A stretch of DNA of 64,000 nucleotides from Anaerocolumna cellulosilytica. Lineage in GTDB: Bacteria > Bacillota > Clostridia > Lachnospirales > Lachnospiraceae. Shown here piece by piece: positions 33,738-42,798 of this stretch. The translations under genes were made by a program, and so were the position numbers. Under the pieces are notes generated by a model. The model made no database searches, was not told the origin of the DNA, and worked only from the letters and a program-made list of their open reading frames with translations. The number at the start of each line of letters is the position of its first letter. Position 1 is the stretch's first letter. The stretch is from positions 1,303,501-1,367,500 of the forward strand of contig NZ_AP023367.1 in NCBI RefSeq assembly GCF_014218335.1, in the 5' to 3' direction.

Positions 33738-34676
33738 ATGAATATTGAGATGAAATATTTTAATGTATATTACTATTGTAATGTTGTCAGTAATATAATT
33801 CAATATCAGACGGAAGAGTTTATAGTGAATTTATCGGAGTTTTCTCATTCGTATATAGAATCTATGCCGAAAAATTATCAAAAAGAATCAATACTGCTTC
33901 TTTTTTGTCAATGGGCAGCTGGAAATATTATGGAAGAGGATATGTTTGATGACATAAAGAGATTGAATCAACAAATTGAAAAATTAAATAGTCAAAGAAA
34001 TGAAAATATATATGATAATTCGGATATAGATAATCTGAATAATTTTTTTAATCTGGAAGATGAAAATAAAAAATATCATGGTTTGTTAAAAAAACACGAA
34101 CAGTTTAAGAAACAGAACATTGTTAGAGCTATATGGTCAGAAGGGGAAGAATATACTCTTCAAATAGATAAAGCACTCAAGTTTTACTTTGACCATGAAC
34201 CGCAATTTACTGAGTGGTTATTGGATAGCGATGAAGAGCTGATAGAAGATATTTTATATGAATATTTGGGAGAATTAAAATTAACGGGTTGGTATGAAGC
34301 TGTAATGGAGAAGATAGCTCATGAGATGTTTTATATACTATTTCTGAACAGAGAGTTTTTATTGAAGTTTAATGAGTATATAGCTCGTACTCATGACAAT
34401 GAATACTCCCATGTATATGCTCCTAAATGGGTAGAGAGGGCAGTGTTTCATCGAGATAGAGGCAAGTGTACTTTTTGTAGCAGAGATTTAACTTCGGTAT
34501 ATAGTGTGATGGAGGAACGGGGGCTGCATTATGATCATATCGTTTCTTTAGAACAAGGTGGCATAAATGATGTGTCAAATTTACAATTGTTATGTGATAA
34601 ATGTAATTTAAGTAAAAGTACAGGTGTGAGAACTAGTAATATATATCAAAATTGGTTTGATATATCGGATGATTAA
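33738..34676 (+). CDS. HNH endonuclease with helical N-terminal domain
   Basis: The 312-residue protein has a long, helical, charged N-terminal part (with a coiled-coil-like stretch at residues 70-135) and a C-terminal HNH domain: KCTFCSRD, YDHIVSLEQGG with the catalytic His near residue 267, and LLCDKCNLSKST. It has no strong ribosome site (GGTGGTAG ahead of ATG). It follows the decayed nuclease and Vsr remnants and may be a separate defence gene. Confidence 0.72.
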   Translation: MNIEMKYFNVYYYCNVVSNIIQYQTEEFIVNLSEFSHSYIESMPKNYQKESILLLFCQWAAGNIMEEDMFDDIKRLNQQIEKLNSQRNENIYDNSDIDNLNNFFNLEDENKKYHGLLKKHEQFKKQNIVRAIWSEGEEYTLQIDKALKFYFDHEPQFTEWLLDSDEELIEDILYEYLGELKLTGWYEAVMEKIAHEMFYILFLNREFLLKFNEYIARTHDNEYSHVYAPKWVERAVFHRDRGKCTFCSRDLTSVYSVMEERGLHYDHIVSLEQGGINDVSNLQLLCDKCNLSKSTGVRTSNIYQNWFDISDD

Positions 34677-34728
34677 TAGTAAAATGTGTTTCAGCCTATA
34701 GATAATAAATATATAATGGTGACCAACT

Positions 34729-34869
34729 TTGAATAGGAATGAAAAATTAATAGATATTATTGATATTAGAGTATTAATAAGAGAATTCAAGAGTGGAAAA
34801 AAGTGGAGTGAGTGTAAAAAACAGAATAATTCACACATCTATAAAATATTAAACAATTATAAGGGGTAA
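34729..34869 (+). CDS. Possible 46-residue protein
   Basis: TTG at 34729, with GGTGA six bases upstream, opens a basic frame (NRNEKLIDIIDIRVLIREFK, GKKWSECKK). It lies in the 525-base gap between the HNH gene and the methyltransferase fragment; the rest of the gap is A+T-rich, with a terminator at 35061-35093. Confidence 0.3.
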   Translation: MNRNEKLIDIIDIRVLIREFKSGKKWSECKKQNNSHIYKILNNYKG

Positions 34870-35060
34870 TTGATTCCTTTTGCTATGTAGTATAAAAATT
34901 GTATATCACCGCACGTTGAGGAGATCATAATGTTGAGATTAAGATATGTTTATAGTGAGTTGAATTATTGAATTATTGAATTATATCTGATATTGTTGGA
35001 ATTTTATGTAGTAAAAATAATGATGGTCGAAATAGATTAAATAATATATGGATATAAATA

Positions 35061-35093
35061 AAAGCTTCTTCGGTATTTGAAGAAGCTTTTTTA
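35061..35093 (+). terminator. Rho-independent terminator
   Basis: AAAGCTTCTTC (35061-35071) pairs with GAAGAAGCTTT (35079-35089), followed by TTT. It marks the end of the HNH-side transcript. Confidence 0.8.
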
Positions 35094-35201
35094 TGCACAG
35101 TACATCGTATCATAAGTTGGAAATAAAGTCTAGTAATATTTTTGATACGCAGTACAATGAAATTACCGGTTTAAAAGTATCCTAATTCAAGGAGGTAATT
35201 A

Positions 35202-35465
35202 ATGTATTCAAATGTATCAGCATGGTATGAAAAAAAGGAACATATTGATGAAATGAAGAGCTGGGACAAGGGTAAACTAAAAATTTGGGAGCGCCAAGTT
35301 ACTGATGATTTCCTTTCTGGAGCAAAAATACTAGATATAGGCAGTGGTATGGGAAGGGAAGCATTTGCACTATATCATCAAGGATTTGAAGTGGATGGGC
35401 TGGATGTATCGATGGGATGGCATTGTATTATATTGCTTAAGCAGGGAGAGGTGAATGTAAAATGA
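35202..35465 (+). pseudogene. SAM-dependent methyltransferase, truncated
   Basis: The 87-residue frame carries the start of a class I methyltransferase, with motif I as AKILDIGSGMGREAFALY, but breaks off after LDVSMG, about where motif II should follow. The usual length is above 200 residues. AAGGAGG lies 8 bases before the ATG. Its stop overlaps the start of a complete, different methyltransferase by 4 bases, so it may be the scar of a recombination between two related genes. Confidence 0.6.
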
Positions 35466-36214
35466 AAAAAGATAGTTCAACGGAGTGTTGGAATAAAGTA
35501 GAGATGGAAGAATATATCATGACAGCACAGAATAATGATTTTCGTATGCATTATATTATGCCATATACTTTGAAAGCAATTGGAGATGTAAAGGCTAAGT
35601 ATATTTTAGATTTAGGATGTGGAGAGGGAGGATATTCAAGAGCACTTGCTGATATGGGAGCAGTTGTTACAGCCGTTGATTGTTCAGAAGCTTTGTTAGA
35701 TTATGTTGCTGATAGAGCTATGAAAGAGGGAGCCGATATAAAGACGTTGAGGCGGAATTCAAATGAGCTAACTGTTATTCAAGATGATGTGTTTGACATT
35801 GTTTTATGCTCTATGATGTTAATGGATGTGGAAGACCTCGACGGAACATTAAAAGAAATCCATAGGGTTATAAAGCAGAATGGAAGGGTCTTTATTTCCA
35901 TTCTCCATCCGTGCTTTAAACCCAAAGAAAGTAAATGGATATTAGAGGAAGATGGAATTAAGGTAGCTGTCATGGATTATTTTAATCCGACAGAATGGAT
36001 TGATATTATTAATGGAGTAAATACACCCCTTATATATAGACACAGAACACTTTCCAATTATATTAAGGCATTTAACGAAAATGATTTTATTTTGGCTGAC
36101 ATGAATGAACCTATTCCTACCATGGAGCAGTTGAGCTGTTCTTCAAGAATTGAATGGCTTTGTAAAATCCCTATGTATTTGTTTATGGAACTTAAAAAGA
36201 AAGGATGTGAGTGA
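35462..36214 (+). CDS. Class I SAM-dependent methyltransferase
   Basis: The 250-residue protein is a UbiE/small-molecule-type methyltransferase: motif I YILDLGCGEGGYSRALA (near residues 48-64), motif II VTAVDCSEALL, and the later strand FDIVLCSMMLMDVEDLD. The C-terminal part contains the substrate-side sequence ISILHPCFKPKES. The substrate is unknown. It overlaps the truncated methyltransferase by ATGA and is followed by an acetyltransferase gene. Confidence 0.85.
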   Translation: MKKDSSTECWNKVEMEEYIMTAQNNDFRMHYIMPYTLKAIGDVKAKYILDLGCGEGGYSRALADMGAVVTAVDCSEALLDYVADRAMKEGADIKTLRRNSNELTVIQDDVFDIVLCSMMLMDVEDLDGTLKEIHRVIKQNGRVFISILHPCFKPKESKWILEEDGIKVAVMDYFNPTEWIDIINGVNTPLIYRHRTLSNYIKAFNENDFILADMNEPIPTMEQLSCSSRIEWLCKIPMYLFMELKKKGCE

Positions 36215-36224
36215 GATAAATATT

Positions 36225-36701
36225 ATGATAACTTTACGGAAAATTACACTGGATAATCGGAGGGAATTGTTTCGGCTGGAAGTTACAAAAGAACAGCAAC
36301 GATATGTGGCATCAAATTTATCAAGTGTTGCATCCTGTTATGTTTTAACAACGAATGGTAGTTGTCCGATGCCTTTTGCTATTTATGCTGACGAACAAAT
36401 GGTGGGTTTTGTTATGATTGTTTATGGAAATACAGGATATGATCAGCCAGATATGGCGAAGGATAATTATTGTATATTGAGGCTGATGATAGGAAAACAA
36501 TATCAGAATCGTGGGTATGGACGTAAAGCAATGGTAAAAATTCTGGAATACATATACACATTTCCGGCAGGAACAGCAAAGTATTGCTGGATACCATATG
36601 AGACTGATAATGTAGTGGCTAAAAAATTATATGAAAGCTTTGGCTTTGGTGATAACGGTGAAGTTTATAATAATGAACCAATAACAGTTTTAGAATTGTA
36701 A
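36225..36701 (+). CDS. GNAT-family N-acetyltransferase
   Basis: The 158-residue protein has the GNAT fold: N-terminal MITLRKITLDNRRELFRLEV, the strand VGFVMIVYG, the acetyl-CoA loop QNRGYGRKAMVKIL (motif A) and YESFGFGDNGE near the end. It resembles spermidine/aminoglycoside-type acetyltransferases such as BltD. The ATG at 36225 is preferred over an in-frame ATG at 36150 that lies inside the preceding gene. Confidence 0.82.
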   Translation: MITLRKITLDNRRELFRLEVTKEQQRYVASNLSSVASCYVLTTNGSCPMPFAIYADEQMVGFVMIVYGNTGYDQPDMAKDNYCILRLMIGKQYQNRGYGRKAMVKILEYIYTFPAGTAKYCWIPYETDNVVAKKLYESFGFGDNGEVYNNEPITVLEL

Positions 36702-36810
36702 GTAGTAATGCTGTTAATATAATGAATTTTTGAGACTAGCAGAATGAGCGTTGAGACGTGCTGTCTGCTCTATAAAGTGAAGTAAATTTACTAGGTAAGC
36801 ATGGTCTAAT

Positions 36811-36909
36811 CTGGCTGTTGACAAAGAAACCCGAATTATTTACATTATTGATAAAACAGGAAAAATCATAATGGAAACATTTTATAAGACAAAACAAGGT
36901 GATAGGTAG
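36811..36909 (+). pseudogene. 3' remnant of an unknown gene
   Basis: A frame without start (AVDKETRIIYIIDKTGKIIM, then TFYKTKQGDR) ends in TAG directly before the ATG of the next gene. The VDKET start and the DKTGK turn suggest a small beta-rich protein, but too little is left to name it. Confidence 0.35.
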
Positions 36910-37325
36910 ATGAGTCAAGATAATATGTGTAGTATCTATGCTGAAATGCATCTGGTTTTTGATAACGATTTTGATGTTAATGAAATAACTCGTGTTTTAG
37001 GGATAGAGCCCACAGCATGTAAATGCCGTTGGGAAACAAAAAAAGTCCATTAACGAACAAACAAATTGAAGGTTTTTGGACCTTAAAAAGCAGAGAAATG
37101 GATGAATGGGACTTGAAAGTGATTTTAGATGATTTAAGGTCTATGTTTTCTGACAAAATATCAGAAATAAAAAGTATTTGCGATCAACATGATGGTAGTG
37201 TGATTTTTGATATCGTTCCTTCATTCTCTACTGACTCTAAACCCGCTCTATATTTTGACAATGATTTTTTGGACATTGTTCACTATTTAAATGCGACTAT
37301 TCAAATTGATATGTATGTAGAATAA
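36910..37325 (+). pseudogene. DUF4279-like immunity-type gene with frameshift in an A tract
   Basis: ATG at 36910 starts a frame (MHLVFDNDFDVNEITRVLGI) that fits the DUF4279 family. It breaks at seven A residues near 37036; the continuation (KSPLTNKQIEGFWTLKSREM) lies in the -1 frame and runs to a TAA at 37323. One extra A restores a protein of about 138 residues. The A AAA AAA stretch is also a slippery sequence for -1 frameshifting, so expression is not excluded. Confidence 0.6.
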
Positions 37326-37340
37326 GAGTATACCAATCAT

Positions 37341-37380
37341 GGCATCTCGCCGCTACTTCTTTCAGGAGCGGTGGGATGCC
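37341..37380. repeat. Strong 14-base-pair hairpin
   Basis: GGCATCTCGCCGCT (37341-37354) pairs with AGCGGTGGGATGCC (37367-37380) with G:T pairs, loop of 12. There is no T run. It sits in an otherwise empty 194-base gap. It could be a remnant of a mobile-element end or a transcript-stabilising structure. Confidence 0.5.
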
Positions 37381-37519
37381 TATGTTGTTAAAACAAGAAA
37401 GTAAGCTCCTCTTAACCAGCAATGAATTTGTAATCCCATAGGGAAAAAGAAAAGGGGGATATTTAATATTATTTCTAACTTTAAGTATAATAAGAGATAG
37501 ACCTAACGAGAGGAGAATA

Positions 37520-37798
37520 ATGACGGTAAGAAATAAATTATACTATTTAATAGAACATTATTTATTAGGAGACTATGATACAGAAACATTCTGTGAAGAA
37601 TTTACTGATTCAATTAATCTAGAACTTGATGATACAGTAAATAATTTCAAATTACGGTTGTTTAAGGAATTATCAGAGATAACTTGTAGGTTCTCACCGT
37701 ATGAAGAAGAACTTAAATTAGGTAATGTATATTTTAATGAAAATCAAGTAAGGTCAAAAGTAATTGAGATTAATGCCAAATTATCTGAACATAAATAA
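37520..37798 (+). CDS. Small immunity-like hypothetical protein
   Basis: The 92-residue, acidic protein (YLIEHYLLGDYDTETFCEEF, then ELSEITCRFSPYEEEL) belongs to a widespread group of small proteins found beside polymorphic-toxin immunity genes. GAGAGGAG precedes the ATG. An immunity role is inferred from composition and neighbours only. Confidence 0.55.
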   Translation: MTVRNKLYYLIEHYLLGDYDTETFCEEFTDSINLELDDTVNNFKLRLFKELSEITCRFSPYEEELKLGNVYFNENQVRSKVIEINAKLSEHK

Positions 37799-37825
37799 TT
37801 TCGGCATTGTATAAAGGAAGTTTAA

Positions 37826-38071
37826 ATGAAGAATATATCATATTATGCAGTTCTTAATTACGATAATGATGGAATAAGTATTTCTTTTCCAGATTTTCAA
37901 GGTTGTTTATCCTGTGCATGGACGATAGAAGAGGCTCTTGTGATGGCAAAAGAAGCATTAGAATTATACGTTGAGGATGTTCAAATAAATAAAGTACCAA
38001 AGGCATCCTTATCTGAATCTATTCTCTTACGTGAAAAAGATAAACTTTCTCTGATAACTATTGATATTTAA
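37826..38071 (+). CDS. hicB: HicB-like antitoxin, solitary
   Basis: The 81-residue protein has the HicB partial RNase-H-like fold: YYAVLNYDNDGISISFPDFQ, GCLSCAWTIEEALVMAKEAL and a short C-terminal strand. HicB neutralises the RNase toxin HicA in type II toxin-antitoxin pairs. No hicA gene lies on either side, and the protein has no extra DNA-binding domain. AAGGAAG precedes the ATG. Confidence 0.8.
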   Translation: MKNISYYAVLNYDNDGISISFPDFQGCLSCAWTIEEALVMAKEALELYVEDVQINKVPKASLSESILLREKDKLSLITIDI

Positions 38072-38138
38072 GTAAACGGATCAAAGTAAGAAAAGCCGAT
38101 GTTAAAGAAAACAGGATATGAATCGGAGGATCAAAATT

Positions 38139-38609
38139 TTGAGTTTACCTAAGGTAAGGTATGGAGATGTTTTTCAGTTAGAGCTTACGAATGGATATGG
38201 TTATATACAATCTGTCAAAGAGGCTCAAAGGGCGGAGTGCGAGATTGTACGAGTTCTTTCTGGGGTATACTGTGAATCTGATGTTAGTAAGCTCACTAAT
38301 ATAGTAAGTAGTAAAGAAGCATTCTTTGCACAGATACCTGTAAAGTATGCCTTAAAACAAAATATATTAAAACCTATGGGGAATTACCCTGTGCCTTCTG
38401 GCTCAGAAGCACCTAGATTTTATAGAACAGAACATACAATAGGTACTGAATTTGTTTGTTGGCATATTGTGGATTCAGTATCTTTACAGAGGCGGTCCGC
38501 TAAGGAACTGTCTGCAGAAGAAAAAAAATTATCTGAGTGGGATATAGTTTCTATACCAGTCTTAGTAGAAAAGCTTGAAACAGGGTGGGTTCCAGAAATG
38601 TGGATATAG
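38139..38609 (+). CDS. Imm26-like immunity protein
   Basis: The 156-residue protein begins MSLPKVRYGDVFQLELTNGY, matching the start of Imm26-type immunity proteins, and continues with alternating strands (EFVCWHIVDSVSLQRR). The TTG at 38139 is 8 bases from GGAGGA and is preferred over an ATG at 38118 that precedes that site. Imm26 proteins protect against secreted polymorphic toxins; no toxin gene is near, so it is an orphan. Confidence 0.65.
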   Translation: MSLPKVRYGDVFQLELTNGYGYIQSVKEAQRAECEIVRVLSGVYCESDVSKLTNIVSSKEAFFAQIPVKYALKQNILKPMGNYPVPSGSEAPRFYRTEHTIGTEFVCWHIVDSVSLQRRSAKELSAEEKKLSEWDIVSIPVLVEKLETGWVPEMWI

Positions 38610-38680
38610 AGCCCTAAATGCGAAAATGAGAGAGCTATTTTAAGAGTAATATAAAGACCAGGAAAAGAAGGTGACCTTTT

Positions 38681-39128
38681 GTGTTAGTAATTGATTATAA
38701 CAATCTAGTCAAAAATCATATTGAGATAATTAAATATGCAATAGAATATGGGGAGCTTTTTCCGTAATGACGAATCTTAAAAAGCCATATTCAAAAATTT
38801 CACCAATTTTCGAACATGATGAGGTTATGAAAAATTTTGAACCATTTATAATAAATAAAACGATTGGGTTGAGACAATGGCCAGGAACTATAAAAGCATC
38901 TATCGACAACCACAAAGTCATGATTACGTACAAATGTTGTAAACAAACATTAAATTTATAAATTGAGCTGCCCAATATATTTCTGTCAGTAGAAAACAAA
39001 TTACCAGAAGATATTTGTTTTTATAAAAATGAAATACAATGGCTTATAACAGTGTCTCATGAAAGGATAGCTTATTTAATGAAAATAAAGCCGATATTGA
39101 ATTTTTAAAGAATCTATCGTTCAGGTAA
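38681..39128 (+). pseudogene. Multiply frameshifted immunity-type gene
   Basis: Three consecutive pieces in different frames make up one small protein: MLVIDYNNLVKNHIEIIKYA from GTG 38681, then ISPIFEHDEVMKNFEPFIIN with LRQWPGTIKAS, then DICFYKNEIQWLITVSHERI and NKADIEFLKNLSFR ending in TAA at 39126. At least two frameshifts are needed. The type is common among small proteins found next to toxin-immunity genes, but I cannot name the family. Confidence 0.5.
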
Positions 39129-39398
39129 TAACAAGGAATCTAAGAGAAATATTAATTTGAGAATTAAAGATTCTTCAACTAGATTATAGGATATTGAAAA
39201 TAATGTTAAAATACGACTAACGAAAATACAAATAAAGAAGAATCGGTTTCTGTCAATTGCTTTATACGTTCTGATATGGGACAGTTTGGCTTTGATTATA
39301 AATATTACTTATGTAAGCACCTTCTCAGAACTAGAACAGTGATGGTGTTTACATATATAAGACTATTTCGTACATGCTATATTAGGAGAAGCACTATT

Positions 39399-39884
39399 AT
39401 GAACATCTGGAAAGATACTAAGTGGAGATGTAACCCTGTACTATATAATACAAAAAGGCGAACTGGCTTAAGATTTCGATTTCAAAGAGAAGTTAACTGC
39501 AATGTTAAACGGGCTTGCAAAGACTTTGGAAATTGGCTACGAAAGGAATATGAATTTCCAATACGAGTAGTAATTTACTTTAAAAGTACTCCATATATTA
39601 AGGCTATGGATGGAGATTATGTATCAGCAACCTTCTTTGAACCATTTGATAAATTAGTGAAACCATATATAAGAGTAGCAACGGGAGACTATGAGGAAAT
39701 GCTGTCAGAATGGGGTGAAGATAATGCACTGGCAGCAATTCTAGGCTCAGTAGCACATGAATTAACACATTATTTTCAATGGATTAATGACAGTACTCTG
39801 ATGAATATGGGAATGGAAAGGCAAGCAAATAATTATAGAAAAAAGATTATTAAAGCGTATGCCAAGACAAGAGAACATCCTTAA
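39399..39884 (+). CDS. Zincin-type metallopeptidase-like protein
   Basis: The 161-residue protein contains AHELTHYFQW near residue 129, the HExxH signature of zinc metallopeptidases, with a following Glu (MGMERQANNY) placed as a possible third ligand. The N-terminal part is basic. TTAGGAGAA precedes the ATG at 39399 by 10 bases; the open frame upstream is not supported by any ribosome site. Its substrate is unknown; it may be a toxin-related or DNA-repair-type (SprT-like) peptidase. Confidence 0.62.
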   Translation: MNIWKDTKWRCNPVLYNTKRRTGLRFRFQREVNCNVKRACKDFGNWLRKEYEFPIRVVIYFKSTPYIKAMDGDYVSATFFEPFDKLVKPYIRVATGDYEEMLSEWGEDNALAAILGSVAHELTHYFQWINDSTLMNMGMERQANNYRKKIIKAYAKTREHP

Positions 39885-40246
39885 GCTGGAGAAGTAATGC
39901 TATGACTATGTTAAAAAAAGATTTTAGTTATTGATAATGTCTAGTGATATTTACAGTACATTTTTTTGAAATAAACGGTGATAGCTTCCTTAATAAAGAA
40001 TGGATATATTTCCATAAGTTCTTTTAAGAGCATGATTTAATATTTTTCACAAAAGTAATGGTAAGTGGTATTAAAAATTTCAAGCTGTATTTTATGGACG
40101 GTTTTTATCTTACAGTATGTGAATTAGTTTCATTAATGAAAAGCAAAAAGCATTGGTTATTAATGATTTAATGGAAGTCAAAATTATTGTCAATGAAAAA
40201 GTTAAGAGGAATTTTAATGAGTATGTAAAGAAAGAGATAAAAACCA
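39885..40246 (+). other. Gene-free stretch with decayed coding sequence
   Basis: Short frames in this A+T-rich gap look like a worn gene (VHFFEINGDSFLNKEWIYFH around 39958-40018 and EVKIIVNEKVKRNFNEYVKK around 40171-40235). No intact frame, terminator or promoter is convincing. Confidence 0.35.
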
Positions 40247-41068
40247 ATGAAAATATTAAGTAGAATTTCACTGATGGCAGATTCCAAGGTGCCTACGGAT
40301 ATTGAAAAGAAAATTAGATATTTTATGTTAAAGTGTAAACGATTTGTTATAAATGAAGACATGAATTTAATACTCATACCAATAGATTCGCAGGAATATA
40401 AAGAAATCAAGGCATTTCTGAATGAAAACAAACGATATTTTAATAATATTTTTGAGACTTTTGAGAATAAATTTGATAAAAAGGAAATGGAGCAAGCACA
40501 AGCATTTGAAATGAAAATAAACAATATTTGTTGTGGCTATGATAATACAACTTCTCAGGAGTACTTTAAAACATGCTGCCGTGAAGGAAAATTATTTATC
40601 CAACAAGTAAAGGATTATGAAGTTCCACCAAATGAACTCAGAAAAAGAGAGGTAGTGTTTTCGGATCTATATACGTTTATAATAACTGAAAAAATTATGT
40701 TAGAAATTAAAAATAATAGTATGAGCAATATCAAATTCAGGCCAGTATGGCAGCGTAGGGATATAAAAATACCGATTGCATATCAGATTGAAGTTGACGA
40801 ATTATTACCATCTCTTAAAGAATTAAATAATTGGATAACCTATGCATGTTGTCCTAATTGCGGCAAGGCAGTATATGATACAAACGCTATTGGTCCAATG
40901 TATATTACCAAAGATATACTTGATAATTTATATGATTTTAATGCAACCACGGAACAATTTGCAGAATTAAGAGCAAGAAGATTTATCGTTTCAAGGCGTG
41001 TTTATGATTTATTTAGAAGTTTAGGTATTAAAAATTTGGATTTTGAGCCAGTTATATTAAAAGAGTAG
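40247..41068 (+). CDS. Hypothetical protein with CCPNCG zinc-knuckle
   Basis: The 273-residue protein has a helical N-terminal half, a basic middle, and a metal-binding pair CCxxCG (YACCPNCGKAVYD near residue 201), followed by a helical tail (LRARRFIVSRRVYDLFRSLG). A second Cys cluster (NNICCGYDN, KTCCREG) lies near residues 92-112. The pattern resembles immunity-type proteins with a double CxxC, but I do not recognise the family. It is the last gene before the IS256 element. Confidence 0.5.
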   Translation: MKILSRISLMADSKVPTDIEKKIRYFMLKCKRFVINEDMNLILIPIDSQEYKEIKAFLNENKRYFNNIFETFENKFDKKEMEQAQAFEMKINNICCGYDNTTSQEYFKTCCREGKLFIQQVKDYEVPPNELRKREVVFSDLYTFIITEKIMLEIKNNSMSNIKFRPVWQRRDIKIPIAYQIEVDELLPSLKELNNWITYACCPNCGKAVYDTNAIGPMYITKDILDNLYDFNATTEQFAELRARRFIVSRRVYDLFRSLGIKNLDFEPVILKE

Positions 41069-41239
41069 TTTGGCACTCATTATATAAGGGGAGATGGATT
41101 AGTGTTTATACTATTAGCACTAATAATTTGTTTGAAGATAAAAATTTATTTTTTCATTTCTTTTGATTGAATTGAGAGATAGGTTAATATTAAATATGTT
41201 TGTTTTAATAGAGTATAGCATAATATTAGCTGTAGATGA

Positions 41240-42724
41240 GACTGTGAAATAAAGTCTGTAAAATAAGTATTTCGATTAGGCTTTCTATGATAAAATAAAT
41301 ATATTATAGGAGGCCTTTAATTATGGCAAAAAAACGTGAACCGGTCAGAATGACCGAAGGAAAGAAAAACATCATCGCTGCTCTTTTACAGGAATACGAC
41401 ATCCAGTCTGCTGAAGATATCCAGGATGCACTTAAAGACCTGTTGGGTGGCACAATCAAGGAAATGCTTGAAGTAGAAATGGACGATCATCTGGGCTATG
41501 TTCCATATGAAAGATCCGAAAACCAGAACTCTCGAAACGGTTATAAACAAAAGCAGATCAGAAGTAAATACGGCGAAGCAACAATTAATGTCCCTCAGGA
41601 CCGAGAAAGTTCTTTTGAACCTAAGGTAGTTAAGAAAAGGCAGAAAGATATATCGGCGATCGATGACAAGATTATATCCATGTATGCCAAAGGAATGACA
41701 ACACGTCAGATTTCTGAAACTATCGAGGATATCTACGGATTCGAAGTCAGCGAAGGCATGGTATCAGACATAACCGACAAACTTCTCCCGGAGATTGAAC
41801 AGTGGCAGAACCGTCCTCTCTCAAGCATTTATCCTATCGTATTCATCGATGCAGTACATTTCTCAGTAAGGGACAACAGCATCATCAAGAAGCTGGCTGC
41901 ATACATAATCCTTGGTATAAATGAAGAAGGCAGAAAAGAGGTATTATCGATACAGGTAGGTGCCAATGAGAGCAGTAAATACTGGCTCAGTATCCTTAAC
42001 GAGCTTAAAAACCGAGGTGTACAGGATATACTCATTCTTTGCGCAGACGGGCTGACTGGCATCAAGGAATCCATAGCAGTGGCCTTCCCCAACACGGAAT
42101 ACCAACGCTGCATCGTACATCAGGTGAGAAATACCTTGAAATACGTAGCTGACAAGGACAAGAAGGAATTCGCAACTGACCTGAAGAAAATTTACCATGC
42201 AGCTTCAGAAGAAGCCGGACTTACCCGACTGGATGAAGTTTGCACCAAATGGGATGACCGCTATCCGAATGCAATGAAAAGCTGGCATAAGAACTGGGAT
42301 GTAATCAGTCCTATTTTCAAGTTCTCTGCCGAAGTCAGGAAGGTCATTTATACTACAAATGCAATCGAAAGTCTAAATAGTACATACCGTAAACTCAACC
42401 GTCAGAGGAGCGTCTTCCCGAGCGACACATCACTTCTGAAAGCCCTTTACCTAGCTACATTTGAGGCAACAAAGAAATGGACCATGTCTCTCAGAAATTG
42501 GGGTAAGGTATATGGTGAACTTTCTATCATGTACGAGGGAAGGCTCCCGATTTAATCTGAGAATGAAATGAGCACGTCAGGAATCTCTGGTATACAGAGT
42601 TTTCTTGACATGCTCTTTGTTATTGTTTATAGTGTATCCAAGGATTGGACTGTACAGAAACAGCCTCATGATCCTTAATCTAATTATCATAGAAAGTCAT
42701 TTACAGACTTTTCTTCACACACTC
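41240..42724 (+). mobile_element. IS256-family insertion sequence, complete
   Basis: The element has imperfect terminal inverted repeats: TGTGAAATAAAGTCTGTAAA from 41243 on the left and the complement of TTTACAGACTTTTCTTCACA on the right. CTGTAGATGA occurs directly outside both ends (41230-41239 and 42725-42734), so a target duplication of 8-10 bases is preserved. Exact ends are uncertain by 1-2 bases. The intact duplication means the insertion is recent. Confidence 0.8.
41323..42555 (+). CDS. IS256-family transposase
   Basis: The 410-residue protein is a full-length Transposase_mut/IS256 enzyme: MLEVEMDDHLGY near the N-terminus, the catalytic-core sequences VFIDAVHFSVRD and LILCADGLTGIKE (with acidic residues of the DDE triad), YQRCIVHQVRNTLKY, and TTNAIESLNSTYRKLNRQRS at the end. 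GGAGGCC precedes the ATG. No frameshift is seen, so it should be active. Confidence 0.93.
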   Translation: MAKKREPVRMTEGKKNIIAALLQEYDIQSAEDIQDALKDLLGGTIKEMLEVEMDDHLGYVPYERSENQNSRNGYKQKQIRSKYGEATINVPQDRESSFEPKVVKKRQKDISAIDDKIISMYAKGMTTRQISETIEDIYGFEVSEGMVSDITDKLLPEIEQWQNRPLSSIYPIVFIDAVHFSVRDNSIIKKLAAYIILGINEEGRKEVLSIQVGANESSKYWLSILNELKNRGVQDILILCADGLTGIKESIAVAFPNTEYQRCIVHQVRNTLKYVADKDKKEFATDLKKIYHAASEEAGLTRLDEVCTKWDDRYPNAMKSWHKNWDVISPIFKFSAEVRKVIYTTNAIESLNSTYRKLNRQRSVFPSDTSLLKALYLATFEATKKWTMSLRNWGKVYGELSIMYEGRLPI

Positions 42725-42737
42725 CTGTAGATGAAAT

Positions 42738-42798
42738 CCCCGGCTGAGTGAGGGGTTTGCCCGCCCTCTACTACGGTTCTTATTCCTTGAGCCGGGGT
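42738..42798. repeat. CCCCGGCT/AGCCGGGG inverted repeat
   Basis: CCCCGGCT (42738-42745) and AGCCGGGG (42791-42798) are perfect inverted copies enclosing CTGAGTGAGGGG and a C-rich stretch, unusually G+C-rich here. It includes the end of the minus-strand XRE gene. It resembles hairpins at IS200/IS605-type ends or a terminator, but no such transposase gene is near. Confidence 0.4.

Noticed and set aside
37341-37380. Hairpin as terminator
   Set aside because: No T run follows on either strand, so it was listed as a repeat only.
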